Shown here in pieces: positions 1-7,555 of a stretch of 13,492 bases of DNA. The notes beneath the pieces were generated by a model. It made no database searches. It saw nothing but the letters and a program-made list of their open reading frames with translations, and was not told the DNA's origin. The DNA lies in contig NZ_CALIIS010000116.1 in assembly GCF_938017705.1 (NCBI RefSeq), forward strand, positions 1 to 13,492, read 5' to 3'. Position numbers and translations under genes: made by a program. Within the stretch, counting starts at the first letter, position 1. Each line of letters begins with the position of its first letter. Origin of the DNA: an uncultured Campylobacter sp. (GTDB taxonomy: Bacteria > Campylobacterota > Campylobacteria > Campylobacterales > Campylobacteraceae).

Positions 1-960
1 TGCATCGGTTGCGGCGCGTGCGTGAGCGTCTGCCCTAGCGGCGCGCTGAAATTTGCCAAGCTGCCCCGAAGCGTATTTGGCGAGATCGCAAAGCTCTATG
101 CAGGCAAAATTCCGCTTCTCATCGCAGAGAGCGAAATCGCATCCGCACCCGCAGCGCAGCTTCCGTGCGGCGTGTTACCGTTTGGAATTTTTGGAAGCAA
201 GCAAATAGATGAGGTAAATTTGCTAAGCGCTATGCAAGAAAGTGGCTCGAGTGTGATCGTTTACGGCGCAGACGTGGGCGAGAGCACGCGCGAGGCGGTG
301 GAGCTTATCAATGGAATTTCTCGCGCGATCTACGGCAAGGACGCGGTATTTTTAGCGCGAAATTTAGCCGAGCTGCAAGAGGCGCTAAAGCAGGCGCAAA
401 GCGCGCAGCCGTGGGGGCTTTCGATAAACGAGCATGGCCTTAGCAAGAAAGAAATTTTTTCCAAACGCGTAAGCGCAATGGTTGGCGAGGGCAGCTTCGG
501 CGCCGTAAAAAGCGGAGAGTTGCTAAAATTTGGCAAAGTAAACATAAACGAAGCAAGCTGCACGCTATGCCTTAGCTGCGTGGGCGCCTGTAATACCGGC
601 GCGCTGTATGCCGACAACAGCGACAATTCAATTAAGCTCAATGCCTCGCTTTGCACGACGTGCAACTACTGCGTGCTAAGCTGCGCCGAAAAGGATACGA
701 TCGAGCTTAAGCCTTGCGGCGTGGAGCTTGAGCCGGGATTTTTTAATTACAAAATGCTAGCCAAAGACGAGCTTTTTAAATGTATCGAATGCGGTAAGGA
801 ATTTGCGACGAGTAAAGCCGTGATGAAGATCGCGGATATGATGGGCGCGCATTTTGCAAACGAGCCTGAAAAGATGAAGACTCTTTTTTGCTGCGGCGAT
901 TGCAAGGCGAAAATAATGATAAAAAAACAGATAGAAGATGCTAGAAAAGGGGCGATGTAA
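1..960 (+). CDS. Multi-cluster 4Fe-4S protein of the formate dehydrogenase locus (5' end missing)
   Basis: The reading frame is open from base 1, so the gene begins upstream of the window; 319 codons are visible. Codons 1-12 (CIGCGACVSVCP) form a ferredoxin-type 4Fe-4S motif. After a cysteine-poor alpha/beta-looking stretch (about codons 30-150) come two more ferredoxin motifs, Cys187/190/193/197 and Cys218/221/224/228. The C-terminus carries CxxC (261/264) and a CCxxC (297/298/301) resembling a rubredoxin-like or zinc-ribbon knuckle. There is no membrane segment, so the protein is probably cytoplasmic. Its stop overlaps the TorD-like chaperone start by one base (TAATG), so the two are translationally coupled. 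Proteins of this kind sit beside fdh genes in Campylobacter; electron transfer or cofactor/cluster assembly for formate dehydrogenase is an inference. An internal GTG at base 22 is not the start, because the first cluster lies before it. Confidence 0.85.
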   Translation, partial: CIGCGACVSVCPSGALKFAKLPRSVFGEIAKLYAGKIPLLIAESEIASAPAAQLPCGVLPFGIFGSKQIDEVNLLSAMQESGSSVIVYGADVGESTREAVELINGISRAIYGKDAVFLARNLAELQEALKQAQSAQPWGLSINEHGLSKKEIFSKRVSAMVGEGSFGAVKSGELLKFGKVNINEASCTLCLSCVGACNTGALYADNSDNSIKLNASLCTTCNYCVLSCAEKDTIELKPCGVELEPGFFNYKMLAKDELFKCIECGKEFATSKAVMKIADMMGAHFANEPEKMKTLFCCGDCKAKIMIKKQIEDARKGAM

Positions 961-1829
961 TGGATGCAAATTTAATCAAAGCAAGAAGCTACTACTACGA
1001 ATTTTTTGCAATTCCGTTTTTTTTCTATGAAACGGATGCGAAATTTAAGCGTTGGAAGGAGCAGCTGGAGTTTTTACGTAGCTCGCCCATTGTGCCTAGC
1101 GATGAGGTGGAATTTCAAAATTTGGCGCAATTCGATTTTGCAGCGTTTAAAAGCGAGCAAAATTCCGTGCTTTTTGATTTTTCATACGCCAACGTGCCGA
1201 TGAGTGCGAGCTTCTACGACGAGGGACGCGACGATGGGCGTATGCGTGTCGCGGTAATCGACGTGCTAAAAAAGAGTAAATTTCGCCGTAATATGGAGCT
1301 TTGCAAGGAGTGCGAGGATTATGTGGGATTTATTTTTTACCTGCATTCGACTCTGCTGCGCGACGCGGCTGCAAAACACAGCGCGGTTTTAAACGGACAA
1401 AATTCCGTGGCAAACGAGCAAAATTTTACGAATAGCGCGAGCTTGACGGCACAAGACGGAAAAAATTCTGTAGATTCGCATGGCAGTAAAAATTTTATAG
1501 GCCCGCAGGATGGTAAAAATACTGCGAGCGTGCAATGCGCTAAAAATTTCGTCGGCGCGCAAGACGGCGAAGCGCTGGCGTTAGAGCTTTTTACGAATGT
1601 CACCAACAGCTTTGCGGATGAGTTTAGCGAGCTTTTGTGCGGGCATGTGCGGGCGGATTTTTTCAAATCATTAGGCGCACTAATGAGAAGCTTTTTTGCG
1701 CTTGAGCGCTCGCTTTTAGCGCTTGCCGCTCCGCAAAAGAAAGATCGCAGCGTCGTTAAAGAAGCGATCAAAAAAGGCGGCTATCAAAATAAATTTACCA
1801 ATCCGGAAGATATTTTTGATCTGGATTGA
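960..1829 (+). CDS. TorD-family chaperone with repetitive insert
   Basis: This 289-residue protein has the look of the all-helical TorD/DmsD family of cytoplasmic chaperones, which bind Tat signal peptides of molybdo-enzymes and help insert the cofactor. Supporting stretches are the N-terminal ARSYYYEFFAIPFFF, the central ELCKECEDYVGFIFYL and the C-terminal acidic tail NPEDIFDLD. Its position between an iron-sulfur protein and fdhA makes FdhA or the small Tat protein the likely client. Odd feature: residues about 142-205 are a Gln/Asn/Gly/Ser-rich insert made partly of two 18-residue repeats (165-182 and 183-200), between two helical parts of the domain. Typical TorD proteins are about 180-230 residues, so the insert accounts for the excess. 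A run of eight T at 1017-1024 lies near the start. A terminator follows directly, so this gene ends the upstream operon. Confidence 0.82.
   Translation: MDANLIKARSYYYEFFAIPFFFYETDAKFKRWKEQLEFLRSSPIVPSDEVEFQNLAQFDFAAFKSEQNSVLFDFSYANVPMSASFYDEGRDDGRMRVAVIDVLKKSKFRRNMELCKECEDYVGFIFYLHSTLLRDAAAKHSAVLNGQNSVANEQNFTNSASLTAQDGKNSVDSHGSKNFIGPQDGKNTASVQCAKNFVGAQDGEALALELFTNVTNSFADEFSELLCGHVRADFFKSLGALMRSFFALERSLLALAAPQKKDRSVVKEAIKKGGYQNKFTNPEDIFDLD
1452..1571 (+). repeat. Degenerate 54-bp tandem repeat inside the TorD-like gene
   Basis: Unit 1 is 1452-1505, unit 2 is 1506-1559, and a third unit begins at 1560 (QDGE). The two full units match at about 35 of 54 bases and 9 of 18 residues (QDGKN at the start, KNF.G near the end). 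The period is in frame, so copy number change would lengthen or shorten the protein without a frameshift. Less regular sequence of the same composition precedes it from about 1385. Confidence 0.75.
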
Positions 1830-1887
1830 TAAATAAAATTTTTAACCAAAATCTTAACGCAAAAGCAGAATTTCGGTTAAATTTTAA

Positions 1888-1920
1888 ACTCGCAAACTCT
1901 AGTTTTGCGAGTAGTTTTTT
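1888..1920 (+). terminator. Rho-independent terminator after the TorD-like gene
   Basis: A perfect 9-bp stem ACTCGCAAA (1888-1896) / TTTGCGAGT (1904-1912) encloses a 7-base loop and is followed by AG and six T. It separates the iron-sulfur protein/chaperone pair from the fdhA operon. Confidence 0.85.
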
Positions 1921-2001
1921 AGTTAGAACTTTATATTTTGAATTTTAAATAAAATTTAAAAAGTAACTTAAAATTTAATTTCCATCTCACTGCCTTTTCG
2001 T

Positions 2002-2007
2002 TATAAT
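2002..2007 (+). promoter_or_regulatory. -10 box of the fdh operon promoter
   Basis: TATAAT is preceded by a T-rich stretch (ccttttcgt) and has no clear -35 box, as is common for Campylobacter sigma-70 promoters. Transcription would start near 2013, giving a leader of roughly 70 bases. A second, weaker candidate, TACAAT, lies at 2040-2045 and would place the nearby dyad immediately upstream of it. Confidence 0.6.
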
Positions 2008-2016
2008 TCATTAGAC

Positions 2017-2056
2017 TTAAATCTTGTAACAGGCGTTACTACAATAAAAGATTTAA
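2017..2056 (+). promoter_or_regulatory. Nested dyad in the leader of the fdh operon
   Basis: The outer arms TTAAATCTT (2017-2025) and AAGATTTAA (2048-2056) are perfect 9-bp complements. Inside is GTAAC-aggc-GTTAC (2026-2039), a 5-bp dyad with a 4-base centre; an alternative inner pairing is TTGTA/TACAA (2024-2028/2040-2044). The TAAC-N4-GTTA core resembles the TTAAC-N4-GTTAA box reported for the Crp/Fnr-family regulator NssR of C. jejuni. It could be a protein operator or an RNA hairpin. It lies just downstream of the TATAAT box, which would suit repression or leader-based control; this is inference. Confidence 0.5.
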
Positions 2057-2081
2057 AGCGATTTCTTCACAAAGGAAAACC

Positions 2082-2279
2082 ATGGAGAACAAACGCAGAG
2101 ATTTTCTTAAAAAATCTCTAAAAATCGGCGCAGTAGGTGCCGTGGGCATTGCCGCATCTCAGGCTCTAGCGAAAAGCGAGCAGGACTATGGCGATACCGT
2201 TCGTGGCAAATCGCCGAAAAAAGAGGTGCTTTACTGGGAAAGTGAAGCGTGGAAAAAATACTATAAAGTAGCTTACTAG
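2082..2279 (+). CDS. Small twin-arginine protein of the formate dehydrogenase operon
   Basis: This 65-residue protein begins with a clear Tat signal: Arg5-Arg6 in KRRDFLKKS, then a hydrophobic Gly/Ala/Val/Ile-rich h-region and an ASQALAKS cleavage-like site near residues 25-31. The remaining ~35 residues are charged and contain YWESEAWKKYYK. It matches the known family of short Tat-signal proteins encoded directly before fdhA in Campylobacter and relatives (formate dehydrogenase region Tat protein), whose exact role is not established. AAAGGA at 2071-2076 precedes the ATG. The gene is first in the fdh operon and is followed after 10 bases by fdhA, with AGGAG overlapping the gap. Confidence 0.85.
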   Translation: MENKRRDFLKKSLKIGAVGAVGIAASQALAKSEQDYGDTVRGKSPKKEVLYWESEAWKKYYKVAY

Positions 2280-2289
2280 GAGAATTTTC

Positions 2290-5211
2290 ATGAGTGAGAA
2301 TGCGATCGGAAGGAGATCGTTTTTGAAACTCGCCGCTTTAGGAGCGAGCAGTGTAGCTGCGTTTGGCGAAAATAATACGCTAAGAGCCGCTACTGAGCAA
2401 GAGATCAAAAACCCATTTCCAGGTTCCGTTATGAAGCGAACGATATGTTCGATCTGTTCCGTAGGCTGCGGTATTGAGGCTCAAGTGGATGAGAGCACCA
2501 ATACCTGGATTCGCCAAGATATGGCAGTAGATCACCCGATCTCGCAGGGCAGTCACTGCTGTAAGGGAATCGATCAAATCGATCTAACCAAATCTAAAAT
2601 GCGTCTTAAATATCCGCTCAAAAAGGTTGGCGGTAAATGGGAGCGCATAAGTTGGGAGCAAGCCGTTAACGAAATCGGCGATAAAATGCTTCAAGTTCGC
2701 AAAGAGGACGGTCCAGATAGCGTAGTGTTTTTGGGCTCGGCTAAATTTTGCAACGAGCAGGCATATTATTTTAGAAAATTTGCAGCCTTTTGGGGTACAA
2801 ACAGCAACGACCACGTAGCCAGAATTTGACATAGCGCAACAGTCGCCGGTGTGGCGAATACTTGGGGTTATGGAGCTATGACAAATCACGTAGGCGATAT
2901 GGCGAAAAATTCTAAAATGATCCTTTTTATAGGTGCGAATTCCGCGGTTGCAAATCCCGTAGGAGCTATGAAGCACGCTCTTCAAGCTCGCGATAGAAAC
3001 GGCGCAAAAATCGTCGTCGTCGATCCAAATTTTACTAGAACTGCGGCTAAGGCCGATATGTATATTAGAATTCGTCCGGGAACCGATATAGCGTTTGTGT
3101 ACGGAATGCTGCATCTAATCTTCAAAAACGGCTGGGAAGATAAGGAGCTAATAAAAACCAGAACCTACGCCGTAGATGAGATCAAGGCGGAAGCTGAGAA
3201 GTGGGATCCTAAAGAGGTAGCCAATGTCACCGGCTGCAAAGAAGAGGAACTGATAGAATTTACGAGGATGTTCGCTACCACAAAGCCCGCTACTTTGTGC
3301 TGGGCTCTAGGCATTACACAGCACTCGATCGGAAGTTCTAATACTAGAATTTTGGCTCTTTTGCAGCTCATACTAGGCAATATGGGCAAGCCGGGCGGCG
3401 GCTGCAACATCCTTAGAGGCCATGATAATGTTCAGGGCGCTACCGATATGTGCAATCTCTCCGATAGCTTACCTGCGTATTACGGGCTAGCCGATAACGC
3501 TTGGAAGCACTTCTGCAAAGGTTGGGGCGTAGATTATGAGCAGTTTATTAAAAGATTTGCCGTCTCTACTAAGCAGCCGCACGAAAAGCAGGGTGAAAAA
3601 GTGCCTGGTACGAATTTTACCGAGTATTTTCACTACGATCCGAGCATCGAGCAAGATGTGATAAACTGGCGCAACGAAAAGGGCTTTTCGCTATCTAAAT
3701 GGTGGCAGGGCGTTTTGAAAAACGAGCCCGTTTTAAGTAGTGGCAATGTCCGCGTTCTTTGGGTGCAGGGCACAGGAATTACTTCTATGGCTCACGTTCG
3801 CGAGACTCAAGAAGCATTAGGTAAGATCGATATGCTGGTAGTCGCCGAGCCATTTTTAAACGAAGTGGCGATTCTAAACGATAGACCGGATGGAATTTAT
3901 GTTTTGCCGGTAGCTACGCAGTTTGAAAGCGAAGGTCATCTAAGCGCTACAAACCGTAGCGGTCAGTGGAGAACTCAGATCGTTAAGCCGCTATTTGAGA
4001 GCAAAGAGGATCAAGAAGTAATGTTTTTATTCGCGAAAAAATTCGGCTTTTACGACGAATACGTTCGCGGCATGAAGATGGGCATCGTTGACGGTGAGCT
4101 TAAGCAGGTTAAAGACGATTTTGTTTGGCCGGACGACGCTACCGACGAGATCGCACGCAATACTCAAAGTATTGGCAATAACGGTCGTACCGCAGCTAGA
4201 TTTCGCAGACAACAGAAAAATTGGCATCTATTTGATCCCGATACTTTGCGCGGCATAGGCGGAGAAGTAGAGGGCGAATATTACGGGCTTCCATGGCCTT
4301 GCTGGGATACGCAACACCCGGGCACGCCGATTCTTTACGACGTAACTAAGCCTTATGCCGACGGAGGTATGGGATTTAGAAACCGCTTCGGCTTAGAGCA
4401 CGACGGCGTTTCGCAGCTAGCCGACGAGAGCATTACACTTCCGGGATCAAAAATTCAAGGCGGACACGCGGAGATTACCAAGGCAAATATCGAACAGGTT
4501 TTAGGTATCACGCTAAGCGAGGAAGAAAAAGCCAAGATGGGACCTACGTGGAGTACCGATTATAGCGGTATCATCGCTAAAAAATGCCGCGAGTTTGGAA
4601 TTTGTCCTTGCGGAAACGCAAGAGCCAGAGCCAAGGTTTGGCAGTTTGCGGATCAAATTCCAAAGCACCGCGAACCGATCCACTCGCCTAGATGGGATTT
4701 AGTGGAGAAATATCCGACCTTTGCGGATCAAAAACGAAATTTCCGCGTCTTTACGAGATTTATCTCCGAGCAGAAAAAGCAGGATTGGAGCAAGGATTTC
4801 CCTACTATCGTAAGCTCGTTAAGGCTTGTAAATTTAAGCGGTGCGGGCATGATTGAGCGCACGAGCAAGTATCTTTCAGCGATTACTCCGGAGATGTTTG
4901 CGCACGTAAATCCTAAGCTTGCCGCTGATAAAGGTATCAAAGATGGTGAGATGATGTGGATCCATTCGCCGCAAGGCACTAAGATTAAAGTCAAGTGCAT
5001 CTATTCGCACGCCGTAACGCCTGATCGTATTGTTATGCCGTATAACTTCGCGGGAATTTTCCAGGGCGAGGATCTAAGCGACCGCTATCCTGAGGGCACT
5101 AAGCCATATATCAGAGGCGAGAGCTCAAATACGATTACGAACTACGGCTTTGACATAAATACGCAAATTTCGGAATTTAACGCCGGTCTTTGCAGACTAG
5201 AAAGAGCATAA
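2290..5211 (+). CDS. fdhA: Formate dehydrogenase catalytic subunit, selenocysteine-containing
   Basis: The gene encodes 973 residues when the UGA at 2827-2829 is read as selenocysteine (Sec180). The product is the molybdenum or tungsten bis-MGD enzyme that oxidises formate to CO2 in the periplasm. Visible are a Tat signal (RRSFLK, residues 8-13), the N-terminal 4Fe-4S motif Cys53-x2-Cys56-x3-Cys60 with Cys90, and the active-site context HVARI-Sec-HS. The frame is continuous and strongly conserved in character on both sides of the UGA (SNDHVARI before, HSATVAGVANTWGYGAMTN after). The C-terminal molybdopterin-dinucleotide-binding domain includes PYNFAGIFQGEDL and a GESSNTIT-type stretch. Without recoding, the gene would look like two ORFs (2290-2829 and one beginning at a spurious GTG at 2851). 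AGGAG at 2277-2281 precedes the ATG. fdhB starts 9 bases after the stop. Confidence 0.97.
2827..2857 (+). promoter_or_regulatory. UGA selenocysteine codon and bacterial SECIS-like hairpin
   Basis: TGA (2827-2829) is followed 13 bases later by a perfect 5-bp stem TCGCC (2843-2847) / GGCGA (2853-2857) with the loop GGTGT (2848-2852). This matches the bacterial SECIS layout of a short hairpin about 11-13 bases after the UGA with a GGU-type apical loop (E. coli fdhF has GGUCU), which is bound by SelB. The hairpin is inside the coding region and still encodes sensible residues (VAGVAN). Confidence 0.88.
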
Positions 5212-5220
5212 GGAGATAAA

Positions 5221-5778
5221 ATGCCGGCAAGATTAAAATTTTACGTCGATGTCGAGCGTTGCATCGCTTGCTATGGTTGCCAGGTAGCCTGCAGCTCGGC
5301 GCACGAGGTTCCCGTGCAGATCAATAGGCGCAAGGTTATCACTTTAAACGAGGGCATAGAGGGGCAGGAGGTTTCAAGCTCTATCGCTTGCCAACACTGC
5401 ACCGACGCACCTTGTGCGCAGGTTTGCCCGGTTCAATGCTTCTATATCAGAACCGACGGCGTCGTTTTACACGACAAAGATAAATGTATCGGCTGTGGAT
5501 ATTGCCTCTACGCGTGTCCGTTCGGCGCTCCGCAATTCCCTAGAGACGGAGCTTTCGGTATTAAAGGTGCGATGGATAAGTGTACTATGTGCGCGGGTGG
5601 ACCGGAGCCTACGTTTTCGCACGAGGAACTGCATAAATACGGTCAGAACCGCATCGCAGAGGGCAAGGTTCCGATGTGTGCGGCGATCTGTTGCACGAAC
5701 GCTCTAATCGTGGGCGACGCGAGCAGAGTTTCGGATGTTTATCGCAAGCGCGTACTTACGCGCGGCGTGAGCCTATAA
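5221..5778 (+). CDS. fdhB: Formate dehydrogenase iron-sulfur (beta) subunit
   Basis: This 185-residue protein has four 4Fe-4S clusters of the FdnH/FdhB type. The cysteine groups are 14/17/20/24 (CIACYGCQVAC), 57/60/65/69 (CQHCTDAPCAQVC), 89/92/95/99 (CIGCGYCLYAC) and 121/124 with 153/157. It passes electrons from FdhA to a membrane quinone-reducing subunit. It has no signal peptide, so it presumably crosses the membrane folded and bound to Tat-exported FdhA. It also lacks the C-terminal membrane helix of E. coli FdnH. The AAGGAG site overlaps the fdhA stop, so the two are co-translated. A terminator follows 4 bases after the stop, and no fdhC or fdhD is encoded downstream in this window. The end (RKRVLTRGVSL) may be slightly shorter than in relatives. 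Confidence 0.95.
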   Translation: MPARLKFYVDVERCIACYGCQVACSSAHEVPVQINRRKVITLNEGIEGQEVSSSIACQHCTDAPCAQVCPVQCFYIRTDGVVLHDKDKCIGCGYCLYACPFGAPQFPRDGAFGIKGAMDKCTMCAGGPEPTFSHEELHKYGQNRIAEGKVPMCAAICCTNALIVGDASRVSDVYRKRVLTRGVSL

Positions 5779-5782
5779 GATT

Positions 5783-5824
5783 GTGGAATTTTAAACGCCT
5801 ACGATTTAAAATTCCGCCTCTTTT
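5783..5824 (+). terminator. Rho-independent terminator of the fdh operon
   Basis: A 13-bp stem with one G-T wobble, GTGGAATTTTAAA (5783-5795) / TTTAAAATTCCGC (5805-5817), surrounds a 9-base loop and is followed by CTCTTTT. It starts 5 bases after the fdhB stop codon. A second dyad, CCGAGCG (5838-5844) / CGCTCGG (5865-5871), lies just beyond and may act as back-up. Confidence 0.88.
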
Positions 5825-5963
5825 ACAGAAATTTCAACCGAGCGGCGGCTTTAAATTTAGCGGTCGCTCGGCGCAAAATTTTATTTAAAAATTCCACTCT
5901 TGCCCATTCGCCGTTAGATTATTTCAAAAAATCGCCTCTTGCTGACATTAAAATTTTAAATTT

Positions 5964-5973
5964 ATGCTACAAT
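5964..5973 (+). promoter_or_regulatory. Extended -10 promoter for the lipoprotein operon
   Basis: ATGCTACAAT contains a TACAAT -10 box (5968-5973) preceded by a TGn extension. It lies about 44 bases before the TTG start of the lipoprotein, in an AT-rich spacer after the fdh terminator. Confidence 0.5.
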
Positions 5974-6016
5974 CACTCAAATTTAGGATTTGAAATCTTA
6001 AGCGAAAGGATCCGTC

Positions 6017-6634
6017 TTGAAAAATAAAATTTCACTTTTTTTGGTCATTTCGGCGTTTTTGATTTTTACAGGTTGCTCTAAAAACGTTCCCGTAAATAGC
6101 GGTATCGTGCGCACTTCCGAGCCGCTTCACATTATGGAATTTCCGCAAGATAAACTCATAAGCGTAAATTTCACCAATACCTCGACGACGGATTCGAATT
6201 TAACCCAAGTAGTGATCCAGCATCTGCGTGCGGACGGATTTAAGGTCGTAAATAAAAGTGCGGCGAATGTCCAAATCGGCGGCAATCTCAACTATTTCCG
6301 CAAGGCGGATTTTTCGCGCAGATCGTGGGATAATCCGAGATTTAGCTTCGGTATGGGATTTGGCAGATATTACAGATATACGGGCGTGGGCGTGGGCTGG
6401 GGGATGCCCTTCGGTTATGATCCTTGGGACGACGACGATTATTACAGAGATTATTTCTACGACTCGCAGATTAGCCTTTACATAAGCGTCAAAAACAAGG
6501 GTGCGTGGAAGGATTACGTAACGAATCTCAACTACCAAAGCATCAAAAATCCGGGCTCTAAAGACTCGGTAATGGATGCGCTAAATTTTAAAATTTACGA
6601 ATATATAAGACAACTGATTAAGCAGGGAAGATGA
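6017..6634 (+). CDS. TraT-like outer-membrane lipoprotein
   Basis: This 205-residue protein has a lipoprotein signal peptide ending in FTGC, with the lipidated cysteine at residue 20. Residues about 46-100 (KLISVNFTNTSTTDS ... GFKVVNKSAANVQIGGNL) follow the pattern of TraT-type complement-resistance lipoproteins (V.NTSD.., then a helix, G(Y/F).VV.., Y/V-I..N). The end of the protein also fits, with a DSQISLYISVKNKG strand pair and a terminal helix. In TraT the middle is a Gly/Ala-rich hydrophobic segment. Here residues 110-150 are instead Gly/aromatic and very acidic (WDDDDYYRDYFYD), so the assignment is by fold pattern only and surface exclusion or serum resistance is not implied. The start is TTG, with AAAGGA 6 bases upstream. 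The stop overlaps the next start (ATGA). Confidence 0.6.
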   Translation: MKNKISLFLVISAFLIFTGCSKNVPVNSGIVRTSEPLHIMEFPQDKLISVNFTNTSTTDSNLTQVVIQHLRADGFKVVNKSAANVQIGGNLNYFRKADFSRRSWDNPRFSFGMGFGRYYRYTGVGVGWGMPFGYDPWDDDDYYRDYFYDSQISLYISVKNKGAWKDYVTNLNYQSIKNPGSKDSVMDALNFKIYEYIRQLIKQGR

Positions 6635-7545
6635 TAGTAAAAGAGAATAAAAAGCCCGTAGCTATGACGCTGGCGGGATCGGCGATTTTGGCGCTCGCTA
6701 GCGGATATTGCTACCACGCGGGCTTTGGCGGCGCGGCGCTTTTTGCTTCCGTAGTCGCGGCGCTTTGCGCGTTTTTTTGCGCGCTCAGACTCGGCGCTAA
6801 AAATTATTTGCAGATCGGCGAGGACGCCCTGACGATCGTGCGCGGCGCAAATTCCGAGAGCTTCGAATACAAAGATATCGCAAATTTAGGCACCAAAACC
6901 TTCGTCGCGGGCAGAAACAAAACGGAGCTTTTAAATTTTGTATTCAAAAAAACGCCGCAGGCGCAGGACCGCTTTAACTTTTTACGATTTTACAGCGACA
7001 CGGAGGCCACGCTACCGGGCTCGTTTGAAATTTCGATCTACGAGCTGAGTAAAATTTTGCGAGAAAAAGCGGGTCTTTCGCAAAGCTCTGAGGAAGAACA
7101 AACCGCTCCAAAAACTCGCAAAGGCGCCAAGGACTCTAAAAAAAGCGCGAGTAGCGGTAAAAATTTTAAAGCTAAAAACCTCCGCGATGAAAATTCTACT
7201 TCGCACAATTCCTGCGACGCACAAAATTTAGGTGAAAATTTAGGCACCGAGAATTTCGGCGTGGCGCAGGATTTTGCCGCGCAAAGTTCTAATAGCGCCG
7301 CCGATTCAAACAGCGCGCAGAATTTGAAGGGCGCTTCAAATTTAAACGAACAAAGCTCCGCCGCGCCGAATGGTGCCGCTTCTTCAAATAGCGCTAGCGC
7401 GGGCGAAAATTTCATAGGCGCCGAGAATTCTGCGCTTAAAATTCTCGCGGGCGATAATGAGCTTGACGCTGCGTCCGAAAGTACGGCAGCGGCTGACTCT
7501 GATGCCGAGATGCAAAGCTCCGCCTGCGAAAGTAAAAACAAGTAG
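6631..7545 (+). CDS. Membrane protein with long low-complexity C-terminal tail
   Basis: This 304-residue protein is not a recognised family. Two hydrophobic segments (about residues 11-28 and 33-54) form a hairpin. A folded domain at about 60-145 follows, with alternating strands (LQIGEDALTIV, FEYKDIANLG) reminiscent of the small PH-like domains found after such hairpins in YcxB/DUF-type proteins; this is a weak resemblance. Residues 150-304 are Ser/Ala/Asn/Glu-rich and repetitive, with recurring words such as AQNL, ENF and GAEN and no predicted fold. The same vocabulary occurs in the insert of the TorD-like protein. The gene starts inside the TraT-like stop codon (4-base overlap), so the two are translationally coupled. 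Function unknown. Confidence 0.72.
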   Translation: MIVKENKKPVAMTLAGSAILALASGYCYHAGFGGAALFASVVAALCAFFCALRLGAKNYLQIGEDALTIVRGANSESFEYKDIANLGTKTFVAGRNKTELLNFVFKKTPQAQDRFNFLRFYSDTEATLPGSFEISIYELSKILREKAGLSQSSEEEQTAPKTRKGAKDSKKSASSGKNFKAKNLRDENSTSHNSCDAQNLGENLGTENFGVAQDFAAQSSNSAADSNSAQNLKGASNLNEQSSAAPNGAASSNSASAGENFIGAENSALKILAGDNELDAASESTAAADSDAEMQSSACESKNK

Positions 7546-7555
7546 AGGCGCGGTC

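Noticed and set aside
1017..1024. T8 tract as a phase-variation switch in the TorD-like gene
   Set aside because: Runs of this length are common in this AT-rich sequence and no poly-G tract, the usual Campylobacter switch, is present; no evidence of variation.
1452..1571. Short repeats as a CRISPR array
   Set aside because: Only two diverged in-frame units without conserved repeats and unique spacers; they encode protein repeats.
2851..5211. A separate GTG-started 786-residue gene after the fdhA 5' part
   Set aside because: The frame continues without interruption across the UGA at 2827-2829, with the conserved active-site context and a SECIS-like hairpin; it is the rest of fdhA.
7038..7541. 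Long open frame on the minus strand opposite the low-complexity tail
   Set aside because: It is Ala/Ser/Phe/Leu-rich low complexity, a mirror of the repetitive coding strand, with no fitting ribosome binding site. The same effect occurs at 1337-1771 opposite the TorD insert.
7457..7555. ATG at 7457 as start of the LysE-like exporter
   Set aside because: It would add 33 hydrophilic residues overlapping the previous gene; the TTG at 7556 gives the family-typical N-terminus.
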